DNA of 64,000 nucleotides, taken from assembly GCA_965220955.1 (NCBI GenBank), contig CBDCRK010000035.1:1-64000 (forward strand), read 5' to 3'. The stretch is from CBDCRK01 sp965220955. Its GTDB lineage: Bacteria > Desulfobacterota > Binatia > Bin18 > CBDCRK01. The position numbers and the translations under genes were made by a program. Positions 51,510-61,819 of the stretch are shown piece after piece. Positions within the stretch are counted from its first letter, which is position 1. Each line of letters starts with the position of its first letter. Under the pieces are notes generated by a model. The model ran no database searches. It was not told the DNA's origin and worked only from the letters and a program-made list of their open reading frames with translations.

Positions 51510-53028
51510 CCACATGGGTAGAGAATTGAGCGAGATGCCAAAAACAGGCACCCCGATAAGGTAGAGGAGCAGAGTCAACACTCCTACGCCAATAAGGTCA
51601 AGACCAATTCCCGCCCAGAACATCTGCGGAATAGTGACCTGTCCGCTGGCAAAGACAATCGCGTTGGGACCCGTGGCCGAGGGAGTATAAAAGCAAACGA
51701 GGCGGCAAACGTAGCAGGTACCATAAGAAGCAATGGATCCATCTCCATTCCTTTAGCGGCGGCGGCTAGGACCGGCATCATAAGCGTGGTGGTGGCAGTG
51801 TTACTAAGTAAACTCAGTGAGCCAGGCCAAGAGCAGGCACACAGAGAAGATTGCCAAAAGCGGCGAGACGTGACTCAGGAGTGTCAACCTCGACTCTACC
51901 CATTCCGCTAGGCCAGATTTTCCTGCCCCCTCAGCGAGGGCCAGGCTTCCACCTAGAAGAAGGAGTATTCCCCAAGGAATACGCTCAGCAATTTTCCAGG
52001 CGAGGAGAAAAGTACCTTTTTGCTGTCCGGCCGGAATAAGGAAAAGTAAGGATAGCCCCCAATATGGCCACGGTAGAATCTCGTATCTTCTCAGGGCGAG
52101 GGAAGAGGTTGGCCCAGCCCGGGAGGGTTACAGCTCCGAGGTTGAGGTCTCCGCGGAAGATCCATAACAGTGCAATGCTAAGCGCCAGGATGAACACTCG
52201 CTGTTCTTGCGTGCGCAGGGGCCCCAGTTCCTGGAGTTGCTGGCAGAGAAAAGTGCGGTCCTCCTGCCAGCCGGAGGTGGGAACCCGAAAGAAGATATAA
52301 AACCAGATAAAACCAGGCGCAGAGAGCCATGATCACGGCTGTGGGTATGCCAAACACCATCCAGTGAGAAAATCCAATGCTGGGTGTATCCGGAAAGAGT
52401 TTACCCAAAGCTCCCAGAAAGACCGCATTAGTGGGGTACCGATGGGTATGCCTACTCCACCAATGGAGGCGCAGTAGGCCAGGCCAAGCATCAGGGCAGT
52501 GCCGAAGCCTTTTTTTGTGTCGTATCCCTGAGAGCTGGCGTGGTCGAGGATGGCAAGAGCAATAGGGAACATGATACCGGTCGACGCCGTATTTGACACC
52601 CACATGGAAAGAAGAGCAGTGACACTCAGAAAACCCAAGATGAGCAGTCTTGGGGAACGTCCAATACGAGAAAGAATTTGTAGGGCCACCCGGCGGTGGA
52701 GCCCCTACTTTTCCATAGCCAGGGCAATGAAAAAGCCGCCAAGGAAGAGGAAGACTATCTGATCGGCGTAGGTGCTGGAGACTTCCTGGGCGCTCAGTAT
52801 GTCAAGGGTAGGAAACAGGACTAGCGGCAAGAGTGAGGTGACCGAGAGGTGCGTAGCCTCGCTTACCCACCAGACTGCCATAAGCGTGGTAATCGCCGCA
52901 GTCCGCCATGCGGCTAGTTGCATTCCTTGCGGAGGAGGGAGTAGGAGGAAAAGAACAAAGGCCCCAATCCCAACAAAGAGGCCAATGGCCTGGCGTCCGC
53001 TATAGCTTGGGGGCTCGGCCTGCTCCAT
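51510..53028 (-). pseudogene. DASS-type Na+/dicarboxylate or sulfate symporter, decayed
   Basis: The pieces of one anion symporter lie in order in three frames. They include FVGIGAFVLFLLLPPPQG, WWVSEATHLSVTSLLPLVLFP less the end, YADQIVFLFLGGFFIALAMEK then TAG (where the family has Trp), MWVSNTASTGIMFPIALAIL, and then frame-shifted GTPTNAVFLGALG and WMVFGIPTAVIM. Further pieces reach 51510. At least one TAG and several frameshifts break it. It lies at the end of the aco-gshA gene run. Confidence 0.75.
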
Positions 53029-53042
53029 CGTCTAAGCTAGGC

Positions 53043-54062
53043 TTACTCACGGCTTTTTTCAATATCCGGGTGATAGAGAGAGATAACTGCCTGTGTCATG
53101 AGGTGTCCCAGCTCCTTAGCCAGTATGTGGTGAAGGTCCGGAATATAACAGCCTGAGGCTGCAGGGTGTCCGCCGCCGCCAAAGATCTGGGCAAGCCGAG
53201 AGAGGTCGGCGGTGCAGTCCGGTGAACGGCGCAGGCTTACCGCCAGGCTCTTAGTGTCATACAAAGCAAAAACTGTTTGCTCGGAGGTTTTCCCCCATAG
53301 ATCGGCTACTTCGCTGGAATACCCATCGCATAGAGCGGCGACTACCGTAAAATCGGTTCCCATTATTGGCAGAGTAACCCGACTCTTCTCAGCCAAATCA
53401 AGGCTAGCCTGGATCTCTTTTGTGGCTCGCTCGTACGCCTCCTGCATCTCGGGAGTATAGGTGATCTGTTCGTCAATATGTAGTAGAGCCTGGTAGGCCT
53501 CGAGGCTTTCCTGGTTAGCGGCCATAGCTCTGACGGTAAGCGCTAGCTCGCGAGAACCGGCAACCTCATGAATCCAGCGGTCATTGTCGTCCGCCATTTG
53601 AATCAGCCGCTCAAGAGCAGCAAACGAGGGATTATGGCGCTTTTCAGCCTTCAGCCTCTCCCGCAAATATTCGTAAACCAGGCAGGAAGCAGCACATTTT
53701 TCGTTGACAACTAGGTCGGTAAAGGGAACGTCTATCTCTCCGGATTGGTAGCGTTTGATTGCAGTGCGATGATGGTCAAACCAATAAATCTTCACTCCTT
53801 GTGTGGCCAGCTGTTGCAGATAGACATCGGTCTTTTTCTCTGTCCAAGAGATGTCAGTGATCCAAATCTCTGTCTTGGGGGTAAGGGCATCAAGGGATAT
53901 CGAACGAATCACCTCGTTGATCTGAACATTGGTAGCAAAGTGGGGAACGATCTTTATTCCGTCATGATAACGCGCTACCGCTACTGCCGCGGCCACACCA
54001 TCTAAACAGTGGGGGCCGTGGCTAATCACATGCAGGAGAGAGGGGTTCGTCTCTGTTGCCAA
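53043..54062 (-). CDS. DHH-family phosphoesterase
   Basis: The 339-residue protein has the N-terminal DHH domain: HGPHCLDGVAAAVA, WITDISW, and FDHHRTA as the metal motif. The DHHA1 domain ends with IFGGGGHPAASGCYI. Its two-domain layout fits nano-RNase/exopolyphosphatase-like hydrolases. It starts 11 bases after the acoX stop. Whether it is an exopolyphosphatase, nuclease or cyclic-nucleotide enzyme is not clear. Confidence 0.85.
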   Translation of the reverse strand: MATETNPSLLHVISHGPHCLDGVAAAVAVARYHDGIKIVPHFATNVQINEVIRSISLDALTPKTEIWITDISWTEKKTDVYLQQLATQGVKIYWFDHHRTAIKRYQSGEIDVPFTDLVVNEKCAASCLVYEYLRERLKAEKRHNPSFAALERLIQMADDNDRWIHEVAGSRELALTVRAMAANQESLEAYQALLHIDEQITYTPEMQEAYERATKEIQASLDLAEKSRVTLPIMGTDFTVVAALCDGYSSEVADLWGKTSEQTVFALYDTKSLAVSLRRSPDCTADLSRLAQIFGGGGHPAASGCYIPDLHHILAKELGHLMTQAVISLYHPDIEKSRE

Positions 54063-54073
54063 TGGGTTGATCC

Positions 54074-55051
54074 TTAGGAGGAGATGGAACGGGCAGTGTC
54101 CAACACCTTCTCAATGTCTAATATCCGAGGCCCATCCCAGGTGAGGGCAATCTCCCAGGTATCTTGGGCGTTCACCATCAACTCTCGCTCGCCATCAAGA
54201 GCAAGAATAGAAGGCTTAAAAGAAACCGCGAACCTTGTCTCTGTGCTCATCAGTTGGTGGCTGCGAATGCCTACAGGCGAAATCAGTCCGGGAGCAATCG
54301 CAGCAGTCACCAGTGTACCATCTTCGCCAAGGGTGAGATGTAATCCCCCCGCCTGACGTGGAGAGATAGGATGCACCATACCGCCAATAGAGGCAAGTCC
54401 CATATTCATAGGTGTGCCCTGTGTGAGGAAGACCTCTTTGAGTCGAGGCACCTCCCATAGAGCTCTAGCCCCAACAAATTGGTAATCGCACACGGCTACA
54501 TCAACAAGGGCAATGTCTTCAAGTGTACCGTTGCGGTAGAGGTTGAGCCGTTTAGAGGGGAAGGTAAAAGTTTCCCAGGAGAGACCTCGGGTAGCGTATA
54601 GGCCAGCGGCAAAACCAGCTAAGGTAGATTCAAGGAAGCGTGGGAAGGCATTGTTTGTGCCGGTGGAGATCGATACCAAAGGCAGCGGGCCACAGTCCTT
54701 AGCCACTGCCCGGTTTGTGCCGTCTCCACCGATCACAATTAAGCAACACACTCCCTGCTTGTGCATAAGTTTTCCCGCTCGAGTGGTATCTGAGGCATCA
54801 TCTCGGATAAACATTTCCAAAGAACGGGTCTGAAGCTTAAGCTGCCCATTGATACCACTTAAGGCTTTGATACCAATACCTGAGGGATCAGGCATAAAAA
54901 TCACTTCTTTGACCCCCGCGCCCTCCAAACCCAAAAGTGCTCGGCGCACAATATAAACCTTCTCCTGCGTGTCAAGGATAGAGCCATGGGCTACCAAGCG
55001 GCGGATGTCCTTACCTGCCCGCGGGTTAGCAATAATACCAACGGAACTCAT
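54074..55051 (-). CDS. acoX: AcoX-like NAD-kinase-fold protein
   Basis: The 325-residue protein has the ATP-NAD kinase fold: VGIIANPRAGKDIRRLV, VIGGDGTNRAVAK (GGDG), ISTGTNNAFP, and DGERELMV near the C-terminus. Its position directly beside E1 alpha and beta genes of the acetoin/pyruvate type identifies it as AcoX, whose biochemical job is unknown. The adjoining E2 and E3 genes of aco operons are not seen. Confidence 0.85.
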   Translation of the reverse strand: MSSVGIIANPRAGKDIRRLVAHGSILDTQEKVYIVRRALLGLEGAGVKEVIFMPDPSGIGIKALSGINGQLKLQTRSLEMFIRDDASDTTRAGKLMHKQGVCCLIVIGGDGTNRAVAKDCGPLPLVSISTGTNNAFPRFLESTLAGFAAGLYATRGLSWETFTFPSKRLNLYRNGTLEDIALVDVAVCDYQFVGARALWEVPRLKEVFLTQGTPMNMGLASIGGMVHPISPRQAGGLHLTLGEDGTLVTAAIAPGLISPVGIRSHQLMSTETRFAVSFKPSILALDGERELMVNAQDTWEIALTWDGPRILDIEKVLDTARSISS

Positions 55052-55076
55052 AATAAGACAACCCTACCTATTGTTT

Positions 55077-56090
55077 TTAAAACAACTCTGCCGTTGCGGC
55101 CACGATCTTCTGGAGATTCGGCAAGTAGTGATCCTCAAGCGCCGGGCTGAAGGGTACGGGAGTATGTGGGGCAGTAACGGCTTTAATGGGAGCATTGAGA
55201 AAATCGAAGCCTTTATCTGCCACTAACGCGGCAATGTCTGTGGCCATGTTACAGCGAGGGTGAGATTCATCTACGATCACCAATCGGCCGGTTTTCTTTA
55301 CCGATTCGAGGACTGTCTCCTCATCGAAGGGCGAAAGGGTACGCGGGTCGATCACTTCGGTGCTTTTGCCTTGTTTTTGCAACTCCTCGGCGGCGCCAAG
55401 CGCCTGGTGGATCATCTTTCCAATGGCCACAATGGTCACATCGTTCCCGGGTCGTTTGATCTCGGCTTTGCCCAGCGGAATCGTATAGGGCTCCTCCGGC
55501 ACCGGACCTCTCATTGCCCCCAGGGTAATGTCTTCAAAAAAGATCACTAGGTCATCGTCGCGAATGGACGAGATCAGCAGCCCCTTAGCGTCATAAGGGG
55601 TTGCCGGCACCACGGTCTTAAGACCGGGGATATGGGTGAAGAGCGAATAAAGCACCTGCGAGTGCTGAGCCGCGGCACGAAATCCGCCACCGTAAATGGT
55701 ACGGACCACCAGGGGGACCTTGGCCTTGCCACCAAACATGTAGCGTAGTTTGGCTCCCTGGTTCAGGAGCTGATCAAAACAGACCCCCATGAAGCCCACA
55801 AACATCATTTCTACTATTGGCCTCAGGCCTGTGGTTGCTGCACCCACCGCCGCACCAATGAACCCTGACTCGCTGATCGGTGTATCCAGCACCCGTGAAC
55901 GGCCGAACTCTTGTACCAGCCCCTTGGTAACACCTAGCACCCCGCCCCAGGCGTCATCTCCTTGTAGATGATCAACCCCGGCTCCTCCGGCTACGTCCTC
56001 GCCCATGAGGACAACCGTGGTATCTCGGCGCATCTCCTGTTGCATGGCCTCGTTCAACGCTTGGCCGAATCTGAGCTGTCGTTCTGCCAT
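55077..56090 (-). CDS. acoB: alpha-keto acid/acetoin dehydrogenase E1 beta subunit
   Basis: The 337-residue protein has the transketolase-like pyrimidine domain (GEDVAGGAGVDHL, TPISESGFIGAAVGAA, EMMFVGFMGVCFDQLLNQGA) and the C-terminal domain with EVIDPRTLSPFDEETV and VIVDESHPR. It pairs with the alpha subunit upstream to decarboxylate a 2-oxoacid or acetoin on thiamine diphosphate. AcoX points to acetoin, but pyruvate is possible. Confidence 0.92.
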   Translation of the reverse strand: MAERQLRFGQALNEAMQQEMRRDTTVVLMGEDVAGGAGVDHLQGDDAWGGVLGVTKGLVQEFGRSRVLDTPISESGFIGAAVGAATTGLRPIVEMMFVGFMGVCFDQLLNQGAKLRYMFGGKAKVPLVVRTIYGGGFRAAAQHSQVLYSLFTHIPGLKTVVPATPYDAKGLLISSIRDDDLVIFFEDITLGAMRGPVPEEPYTIPLGKAEIKRPGNDVTIVAIGKMIHQALGAAEELQKQGKSTEVIDPRTLSPFDEETVLESVKKTGRLVIVDESHPRCNMATDIAALVADKGFDFLNAPIKAVTAPHTPVPFSPALEDHYLPNLQKIVAATAELF

Positions 56091-56190
56091 AACCCCTCCT
56101 GTTAAAGAGGAGATGGAGACAGGAACAAGGATAAACAGCTAAGATGCCATTTCCTCTGTCCCCTCTCGGTCTCCCTTTTTCTCTTTGCGG

Positions 56191-57165
56191 TTACGATTGG
56201 TAATTTACATACACATCCGTCAGCGTTTCTTGTACGTTCGGGAAGGGGCTCTCCTCGGCAAACCTCACCGCTTCCTCAACCTGTTGGGCGGTTTTTTCGC
56301 TGATAGCGTTCAGCTCATCTGTGCTGACTAAATTGCGTGACAGGGCATTTTGCTTGAACAGCTCGATAGGGTCACGCTCTTTTTGGTACTTCTCGTTTTC
56401 CTCTGGGATCTTATAGGTTTGCTGATCGCCTTCATAGTGACCGTAGAAGCGGTAGGTTTTACACTCTAGGAGAGTCGGGCCCTTACCCGCTCGGGCTCTG
56501 GTCACTGCCTCGCGCGTGGCCTCATAGACGGCAAAGATGTCCATACCGTCAACCGTCACACCGGGCATATTGTAGGCGGAGGCCCGGTCGGCAATGTTAT
56601 CTACGCTGCAGTGGTAGTGAGCCGGGGTAGACTCGGCATAGCCGTTGTTCTCAGCCACAAAGACCACCGGCAAATCCCAGATGGCGGCAAGGTTGAGGCT
56701 TTCGTGTAACGTCCCCTGTTCCGAGGCGCCATCGCCAAAGAAGCAGATTGTGACCTGGTCAGTTCCTTTTGTTTTTGCCGTCAGCGCAGAACCGCAAGCC
56801 AGCGGCGGACCGCCGCCAACAATACCGTTGGCACCAAGCATGCCTTTGTCCATGTCAGCAATATGCATGGACCCGCCCTTGCCTTTACATACTCCTGTGG
56901 CCTTACCAAACAGCTCTGCCATCATGCCACGTACCTCTACCCCCTTAGCAATGCAGTGGCCATGGCCCCGGTGGGTGCTTGTCATGTAGTCTTTGTCGGT
57001 CAGGTTAGCACAGATGCCCACGGCTATTGCTTCTTCGCCAGCGTAGAGATGGACAAAACCCGGAATCTTACCCTTGCTAAACTCCGCCCGTACCCGGGTC
57101 TCGAATACACGGATCAACGACATGCGTTCAAACATCCATAGCAGCGTCTCTTTATCCATTTCCAT
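56191..57165 (-). CDS. acoA: alpha-keto acid/acetoin dehydrogenase E1 alpha subunit
   Basis: The 324-residue protein has GFVHLYAGEEAIAVGI, the THRGHGHCIAKGV block, KGGSMHIAD, and the thiamine-binding GDGASEQGTLHESLNLAAIW with NNGYAES. ATG 57165 has AAAGGAG upstream and the family start (ETLLWMFERM). It lies 14 bases after gshA and 100 before the beta gene. No lipoyl E2 or E3 gene is in the window. Confidence 0.93.
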   Translation of the reverse strand: MEMDKETLLWMFERMSLIRVFETRVRAEFSKGKIPGFVHLYAGEEAIAVGICANLTDKDYMTSTHRGHGHCIAKGVEVRGMMAELFGKATGVCKGKGGSMHIADMDKGMLGANGIVGGGPPLACGSALTAKTKGTDQVTICFFGDGASEQGTLHESLNLAAIWDLPVVFVAENNGYAESTPAHYHCSVDNIADRASAYNMPGVTVDGMDIFAVYEATREAVTRARAGKGPTLLECKTYRFYGHYEGDQQTYKIPEENEKYQKERDPIELFKQNALSRNLVSTDELNAISEKTAQQVEEAVRFAEESPFPNVQETLTDVYVNYQS

Positions 57166-57179
57166 GGTGGTTTCTCCTT

Positions 57180-58562
57180 TCACTCTTCTTCTGGAAGCCG
57201 GTAGGCACAGTGGTCCATAAGTTTTTTGATCTCCCGGTCCCACTGGCCGATCCACTTTTCAACCAGGGTGTAGGCCGGACACTGTCCGCGCCAAAGTTCG
57301 TCACGTAGCCGGTCAAGATAAAGGGTCTCATTCTCCCCTTTATCATTAAGTTGACCTTGTCGCTCTAGACCTTCCCAGGCAATAATGAGAAGTTCCTTGG
57401 CCAAATCAAGAAGGGAAATCCCCCGAACACGGGCTCCTAGGGCCTGACGGTGAGCGCCACGGTAAAGAGTAACCCTCTCTTCCCAGTTCCATCTCTTTAC
57501 TAGATCCCAAGCAGCCCGGAGACAATCCTCCTCATAAAAGATTCCTTTGACCAGAGCGGGTACAGCCAACATAAGTTCCTGTGGCTGATTGTCAAAGCAG
57601 CGAATCTCCAGATATCGTTTAAGGCGCACCTCAGGAAAAAGAGTGGTGAGGTGGATGATCCAGTCTTCCAGCGTGGCTTGCTCGTTATTATACCCTTCTT
57701 CCAAGAACTGGCGGAAGGGAATTCCGGTCATGTTGATCCAGCGGCCCTGGCGCACAATGAAATACATGGGCACATTAAGCGCATACTCGACATAGTTTTC
57801 GAACCCTACCCCTTCAGCAAAAGCAAAAGGAAGCATTCCACAGCGGGATCTGTCCGTGTCTGTCCATACATGCCCTCGCAGCGTCATAAAGCCGTTTAAG
57901 GTGTTATCGGTTATGGGTGAGTTGGCGAACATAGCGCTAAAAATGGGGATAAGACCCATGCCCACACGGAATTTCAGCATAGCATCAGCCTCATTAGCAT
58001 AATCGAAATTGACCTGGATGGAGGCTGTTTGCTTCATCATACGGTGGCCCATGGTGCCTACCTGTTCCATATACGGGGCCATGATACGATAGCGGGTTTT
58101 GGGAGTCCATTCGATGTCGTCAAGGTCGCTTAACGGCTGCATGCCCAGATTCAGGAAGGCAAGGTCCAGATCTTCGCTTGCAGTAATTAGGTTTTTGATA
58201 TGCGTGGTGAGTTCTTTGTGGGCACAGTGAATAGTCTCACACTGCTCGCCGGAGAGTTCTAGTTGTCCTCCTGGTTCCAAGGCGATGTTCGCTTGAGGAC
58301 CTTGCAGAGCAATAATGTGGCCTTCCTCTTCTTGTGGCTCCCATTCTAAGATCTCGGCCAAGCGCCGGAGGATAGTCTCAATTCCCCTTCTACTGGAATA
58401 TCGTATAGCCCGGCCACTGCGAGACGAAACCCCAACCATCTCGTACTCGGTGCCAATCCGCCAGGCTTCCTGGGGTTTCCCTGCCTGATAGAAGAGATCG
58501 ATCAGTTCCGATTTTTTCTCGATGATCTGGGTGGCCTCAGGGCCTTCGACGTACTGCGACAT
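57180..58562 (-). CDS. gshA: glutamate-cysteine ligase (GCS2 type)
   Basis: The 460-residue protein is the plant/alphaproteobacterial-like form of gamma-glutamylcysteine synthetase: RIGTEYEMVG, ALEPGGQLELSGE, KQTASIQVNFDYANEADAM, and RYLEIRCFDNQP, which ends the active site. It makes gamma-glutamylcysteine from Glu, Cys and ATP. No gshB is next to it. It is the first gene of the aco-type run, with a 14-base gap to acoA. Confidence 0.9.
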   Translation of the reverse strand: MSQYVEGPEATQIIEKKSELIDLFYQAGKPQEAWRIGTEYEMVGVSSRSGRAIRYSSRRGIETILRRLAEILEWEPQEEEGHIIALQGPQANIALEPGGQLELSGEQCETIHCAHKELTTHIKNLITASEDLDLAFLNLGMQPLSDLDDIEWTPKTRYRIMAPYMEQVGTMGHRMMKQTASIQVNFDYANEADAMLKFRVGMGLIPIFSAMFANSPITDNTLNGFMTLRGHVWTDTDRSRCGMLPFAFAEGVGFENYVEYALNVPMYFIVRQGRWINMTGIPFRQFLEEGYNNEQATLEDWIIHLTTLFPEVRLKRYLEIRCFDNQPQELMLAVPALVKGIFYEEDCLRAAWDLVKRWNWEERVTLYRGAHRQALGARVRGISLLDLAKELLIIAWEGLERQGQLNDKGENETLYLDRLRDELWRGQCPAYTLVEKWIGQWDREIKKLMDHCAYRLPEEE

Positions 58563-59219
58563 GCATCCCCCTCTGTAGGCGAGTTCCCATAGACGATCTC
58601 AAATCCTGCCTAAGAGTAGCAGAGAAATGTTTTGAGGCAAGAGGTTTTGTTAGGAGGCTCTCAAGGAAATGAGACAGCCTCAACCGGCCCAGGAAGGAAC
58701 AAGGAACAACACGGCAACAGTCCCTGCCTAAGGCAGATCCGGAATTTTATGTCTGGCCTCCTCATGCACGAGTTCTTCCCCCCTCTCTATTTTGCCAATA
58801 GGCACGCCTGCGCTCGAATCAGTTTGAGCAGGTTATAGGCCAGATCAATAATTACCCCCTCGACTATCCCTCGGACTAAGCCCCACAACGAGAAGCGTCA
58901 AAAGCCGTGGACCTCTTTGACCCGACTAAAGATTGGCCAACAATTGCCCTGCGCTATGCATCACCCAAAGAAGACGACCCCACTAATACAAATCGTTAAT
59001 TTATGCCATTGCCCCAGGGGGATATGGAGAGTCTCGCCCTCACCCGGGAGATCTGCCGGGTGGAGCAGCAATGATACTGTGCAACTAGAAGTCCTTGCCT
59101 GCCATCCCGAAGTTCTGAAACATCTTGATTAGCTTACCCTCAATGGTGATCTCTTCCAGCGGTTGGACATCGTTAGCTAGCCTGGATTCCCATATTAGGG
59201 AAAGGACTTAACACCACGA
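58563..59219. other. 657-base region of transposase scraps, no intact gene
   Basis: The only recognisable piece is at about 58760-58990 on the minus strand, reading VRGIVEGVIIDLAYNLLKLI, the C-terminal style of an IS1182-like transposase. The rest holds short broken frames with no family that I can name. Confidence 0.4.
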
Positions 59220-59773
59220 GCGTTTAGCCGAAGACAAGCCGCAGCCGCATGCCTCCCAGCCAGGGCACCCGCACGGCGGTTTTGGTAACCCCTGCCGCAA
59301 TCAGCAAGGGTTATGGGCCCGCTTTTGATACTGGACGATGATTTCATCTGGGGTGAGGGTGATCAAGCCCCATGGCGTCGATAACATCGCGAAAGATATG
59401 GCGCGCTTTGGCCTCGGCCTAGCCCCTGCCGATCTGGTACCCAGGAGGTGATAGAGGCTGCTGGCCATCAGCGTCAGTTGTAAGTCACAGGTGATCTTCA
59501 GATGATCTTCAGAGCCACAGGTGAGGACAAGGTATCGATGTGGAAGAAGTCGATGCCGTCGGCAATCCCGTTTTCAATCAGCATTCGGTGCGCATAGCGC
59601 TTAATGAGGGTCGCGGGGGAGTGGTGCAGCTGATTGGTCAGCAAGAGGGTCGGCTCTTCATGGCCCAGGTCGGCCACCCTCAGCTGGCGAATGGGGCCAC
59701 TATACCCGGTGAGGCGGACGGTATCGTCGAGAACCCGGGGGCGCGGTCGGCCGCGCCGTTTCGGAGCGTTCAT
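59220..59773 (-). pseudogene. IS4-superfamily transposase fragment (copy 3)
   Basis: The minus strand reads PRVLDDTVRLTGYSGPIRQL, LLLTNQLHHSPATLIKRYAH and DFFHIDTLSSPVAL, in the order of copies 1 and 2. A decayed tail near 59290 reads YQKRAHNPLL. Stops and shifts show it is dead. It is a more diverged relative of the other two copies. Confidence 0.6.
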
Positions 59774-59874
59774 CGTCCGCGCGGCGCGGGAGCCGTGCGA
59801 AGCCTTCTTCTTTTTTTAATCGCCGATTTCTGCGGGCCAAAAGTCCCTGACAATTGGAGCTGCTAGCAACCCCA

Positions 59875-60693
59875 TCATGAGTACTCAAGCACGAGGGACA
59901 GATTACCGAACCAAGGAATAGGAGGACAGTCTGTGTCCAGCGCCACCTCACGCAGGATCGGATTGTGGGAACGTTTCTCGAAGCGCACTCGAATGTGGTC
60001 GGCATGCACTTCCACACTCCCCGCCGTCTCCACAAAGTTACGGTAGAGCTGTTTGGGTTTGGTTTTGTCGAACCCCCGCAGCCGCGAGGCCACCCAGCGA
60101 TAGCAGCCATGGGCCAGCACGGTCAGCACCGCGTCCAAATCGATATTGAGGCGCACCTCGCTGGCGAGGCAGTCGAGGTGAAAGAAGTTGATGCAGGTGC
60201 CCAGGCTATCCTCAACGTGATTGCGCCGCGCATAACGGGTAATGAGCTTCGCCGCAGGAGCCTTGAAGGCATTAGACAAGAACAGTATGGGTTGCTCTCG
60301 GCCTAGCCCTTTCACCGCCACTTGCCGCAGGGGCTCGGTGTAGTCACGATGCAGCTTGATGGTTTCGTCCACGTAGCGGATGCGGGTATGGCGCCGTTTA
60401 GGAATGTCCAGCACAACGCCGTGCCAGGCGTTGGCCGGCAGGGCCTGGAAGTGGCGCAAGAGGGCCGACCTGCGCCGGCGAATGGTGACAAACTTAATGC
60501 CGCGCTCGTTGACGCGTGCCAGTTCGGTATAGGGCGCGAGTTTGGAATCGAAGTAGAGCCACTGGGGATCTTTGCCCATGGTGGTGTGCCAGAACTCAAC
60601 AAACTGCATCAGCGCGCCCGATTGATCACTACGGAGGAGATTGGCATTGGGCGTAACATAAGAGCCGGCTGTGGTGCTCATGGACAAATTATA
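59875..60693 (-). pseudogene. IS4-superfamily transposase, N-terminus cut by an IS (copy 2)
   Basis: The 270-odd residues match copy 1 along their whole length (LMQFVEFWHT, IPKRRHTRIRYVDETIKL, RNHVEDSLGTCINFFHLDCL, SHNPILREVALDTDCPPIPW). The match begins only at PNANLLRSDQ, and the frame is cut a short way further upstream by the left edge of the IS630-type element at 60694. Confidence 0.7.
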
Positions 60694-61819
60694 CGGTTTC
60701 TTCATGATAATTGTCCATTGAGATATTGGGCAGCTGAGATCAGATAGGCAAAGCCGGTCAGGGAGTGGATGGCAGGGGTGGTGTAGTGATTGAGGCGGGT
60801 GCTCAGGAGTTCAGAGAGTTCATCCAAGGTAGTGGGATGATACTGAGAGAGCCAGTCTTTGAGGTCGCGCCACAAACGTTCGATGGGATTGAGTTCGGGG
60901 GCATAGGGAGGAAAGAAGAGCAGCCCGACATTGGGGGGCAGGCGCAGCTGGCGCGCTTTATGAAAGGGGCCATTGTCGAGGAGGAGGAGGTGGAAGCTGT
61001 GGGGATCGGCCACGGCGAAGTGGTCGAGGAAGAGTTCAAAGCCCTGGGTATTGAGGGCAGGTAATTCGAGGAAGAAGCTGTGGCCGGTGAGGGGTTCGAC
61101 TGCGCCATATAGATACAGACTCTCAAAGCAATAGGTCGAGGGCAGTAGGGGCTGAAGGCCACGGGCTGTGATGCGATGCCGGATGATGGGCAGGAGGCCA
61201 CAGCGGCTTTCGTCTTGGGCCCACAGCCGTAAGCACTGGTAGCCCTGGTGCCGGGCGCTTTGCCCCTGCTCTTGGAGGTGCTGGGCTAAGGTGTGTTGAA
61301 AGTGGGCTACCTCGTCAGGCTTTTTTTGGGATGGGAACGGCGCGGGGACTTGGGCTTAGCTTGCAATTTATACCGCACCAAAGCATGCACGGAGCTGTAG
61401 GCCAAGTGGACCTGATGCTCGTGAGCCAGATAGTGCTCAATCTCACGGTAGCTGGCAAAGCCCTGGGGCTGCTCTAGCCGCTGCTGCAGCGCGGTGAGCA
61501 CCAGGGGCGAGCAGGAGGCCACTTTGCCCGGTGCTTTCTTGATCCTCAACAGCGCTCTCACTCCGCCTCCTTCATAAAGGTCCAGCCACGCTTTGATAGT
61601 GTGTCGATGCACGGCCAGCAGCGTGGCCAGAGCTAGGCGCGAGCGGGCTTGGCCGCTGGCCAACAGATATGGGGCCTGCAGGCGTTGGCGCTTTTTGCCC
61701 TCTTTCTCGGCTTTAAGCCGCCGGGAGAGGTCCGTGGGACTTTCGGAGATGCTCGGAAGCTGCTTGCGCATAATGCTTCCACTATCTCTCTTGAATGGCC
61801 AGTTCTCAATTAGAGACCG
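60694..61819 (-). mobile_element. IS630-family element, structurally complete
   Basis: TA at 60692-60693 and TA at 61820-61821 flank it as a target duplication. The terminal 26 bases (CGGTTTCTTC at the left; CGGTCTCTAA on the minus strand at the right) match at 18 of 26 positions. It is 1126 bases long with one transposase gene in two frames. Confidence 0.75.
60702..61771 (-). CDS. IS630-family transposase made by -1 frameshift
   Basis: ATG 61771 opens a 154-residue frame with two helix-turn-helix regions (RLALATLLAVHRHTIKAWLD, YREIEHYLAHEHQVHL). It ends just past a run of seven A on the minus strand at about 61321. A -1 slip there gives KPDEVAHFQH and an unbroken second part with the three catalytic acids: WAQDESRCG, LLLLDNGPFH and YAPELNPIERLW. 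A seven-A slip site before the catalytic domain is the usual layout for IS630 elements that use programmed frameshifting. All catalytic residues are present, so it may be active. Confidence 0.7.
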
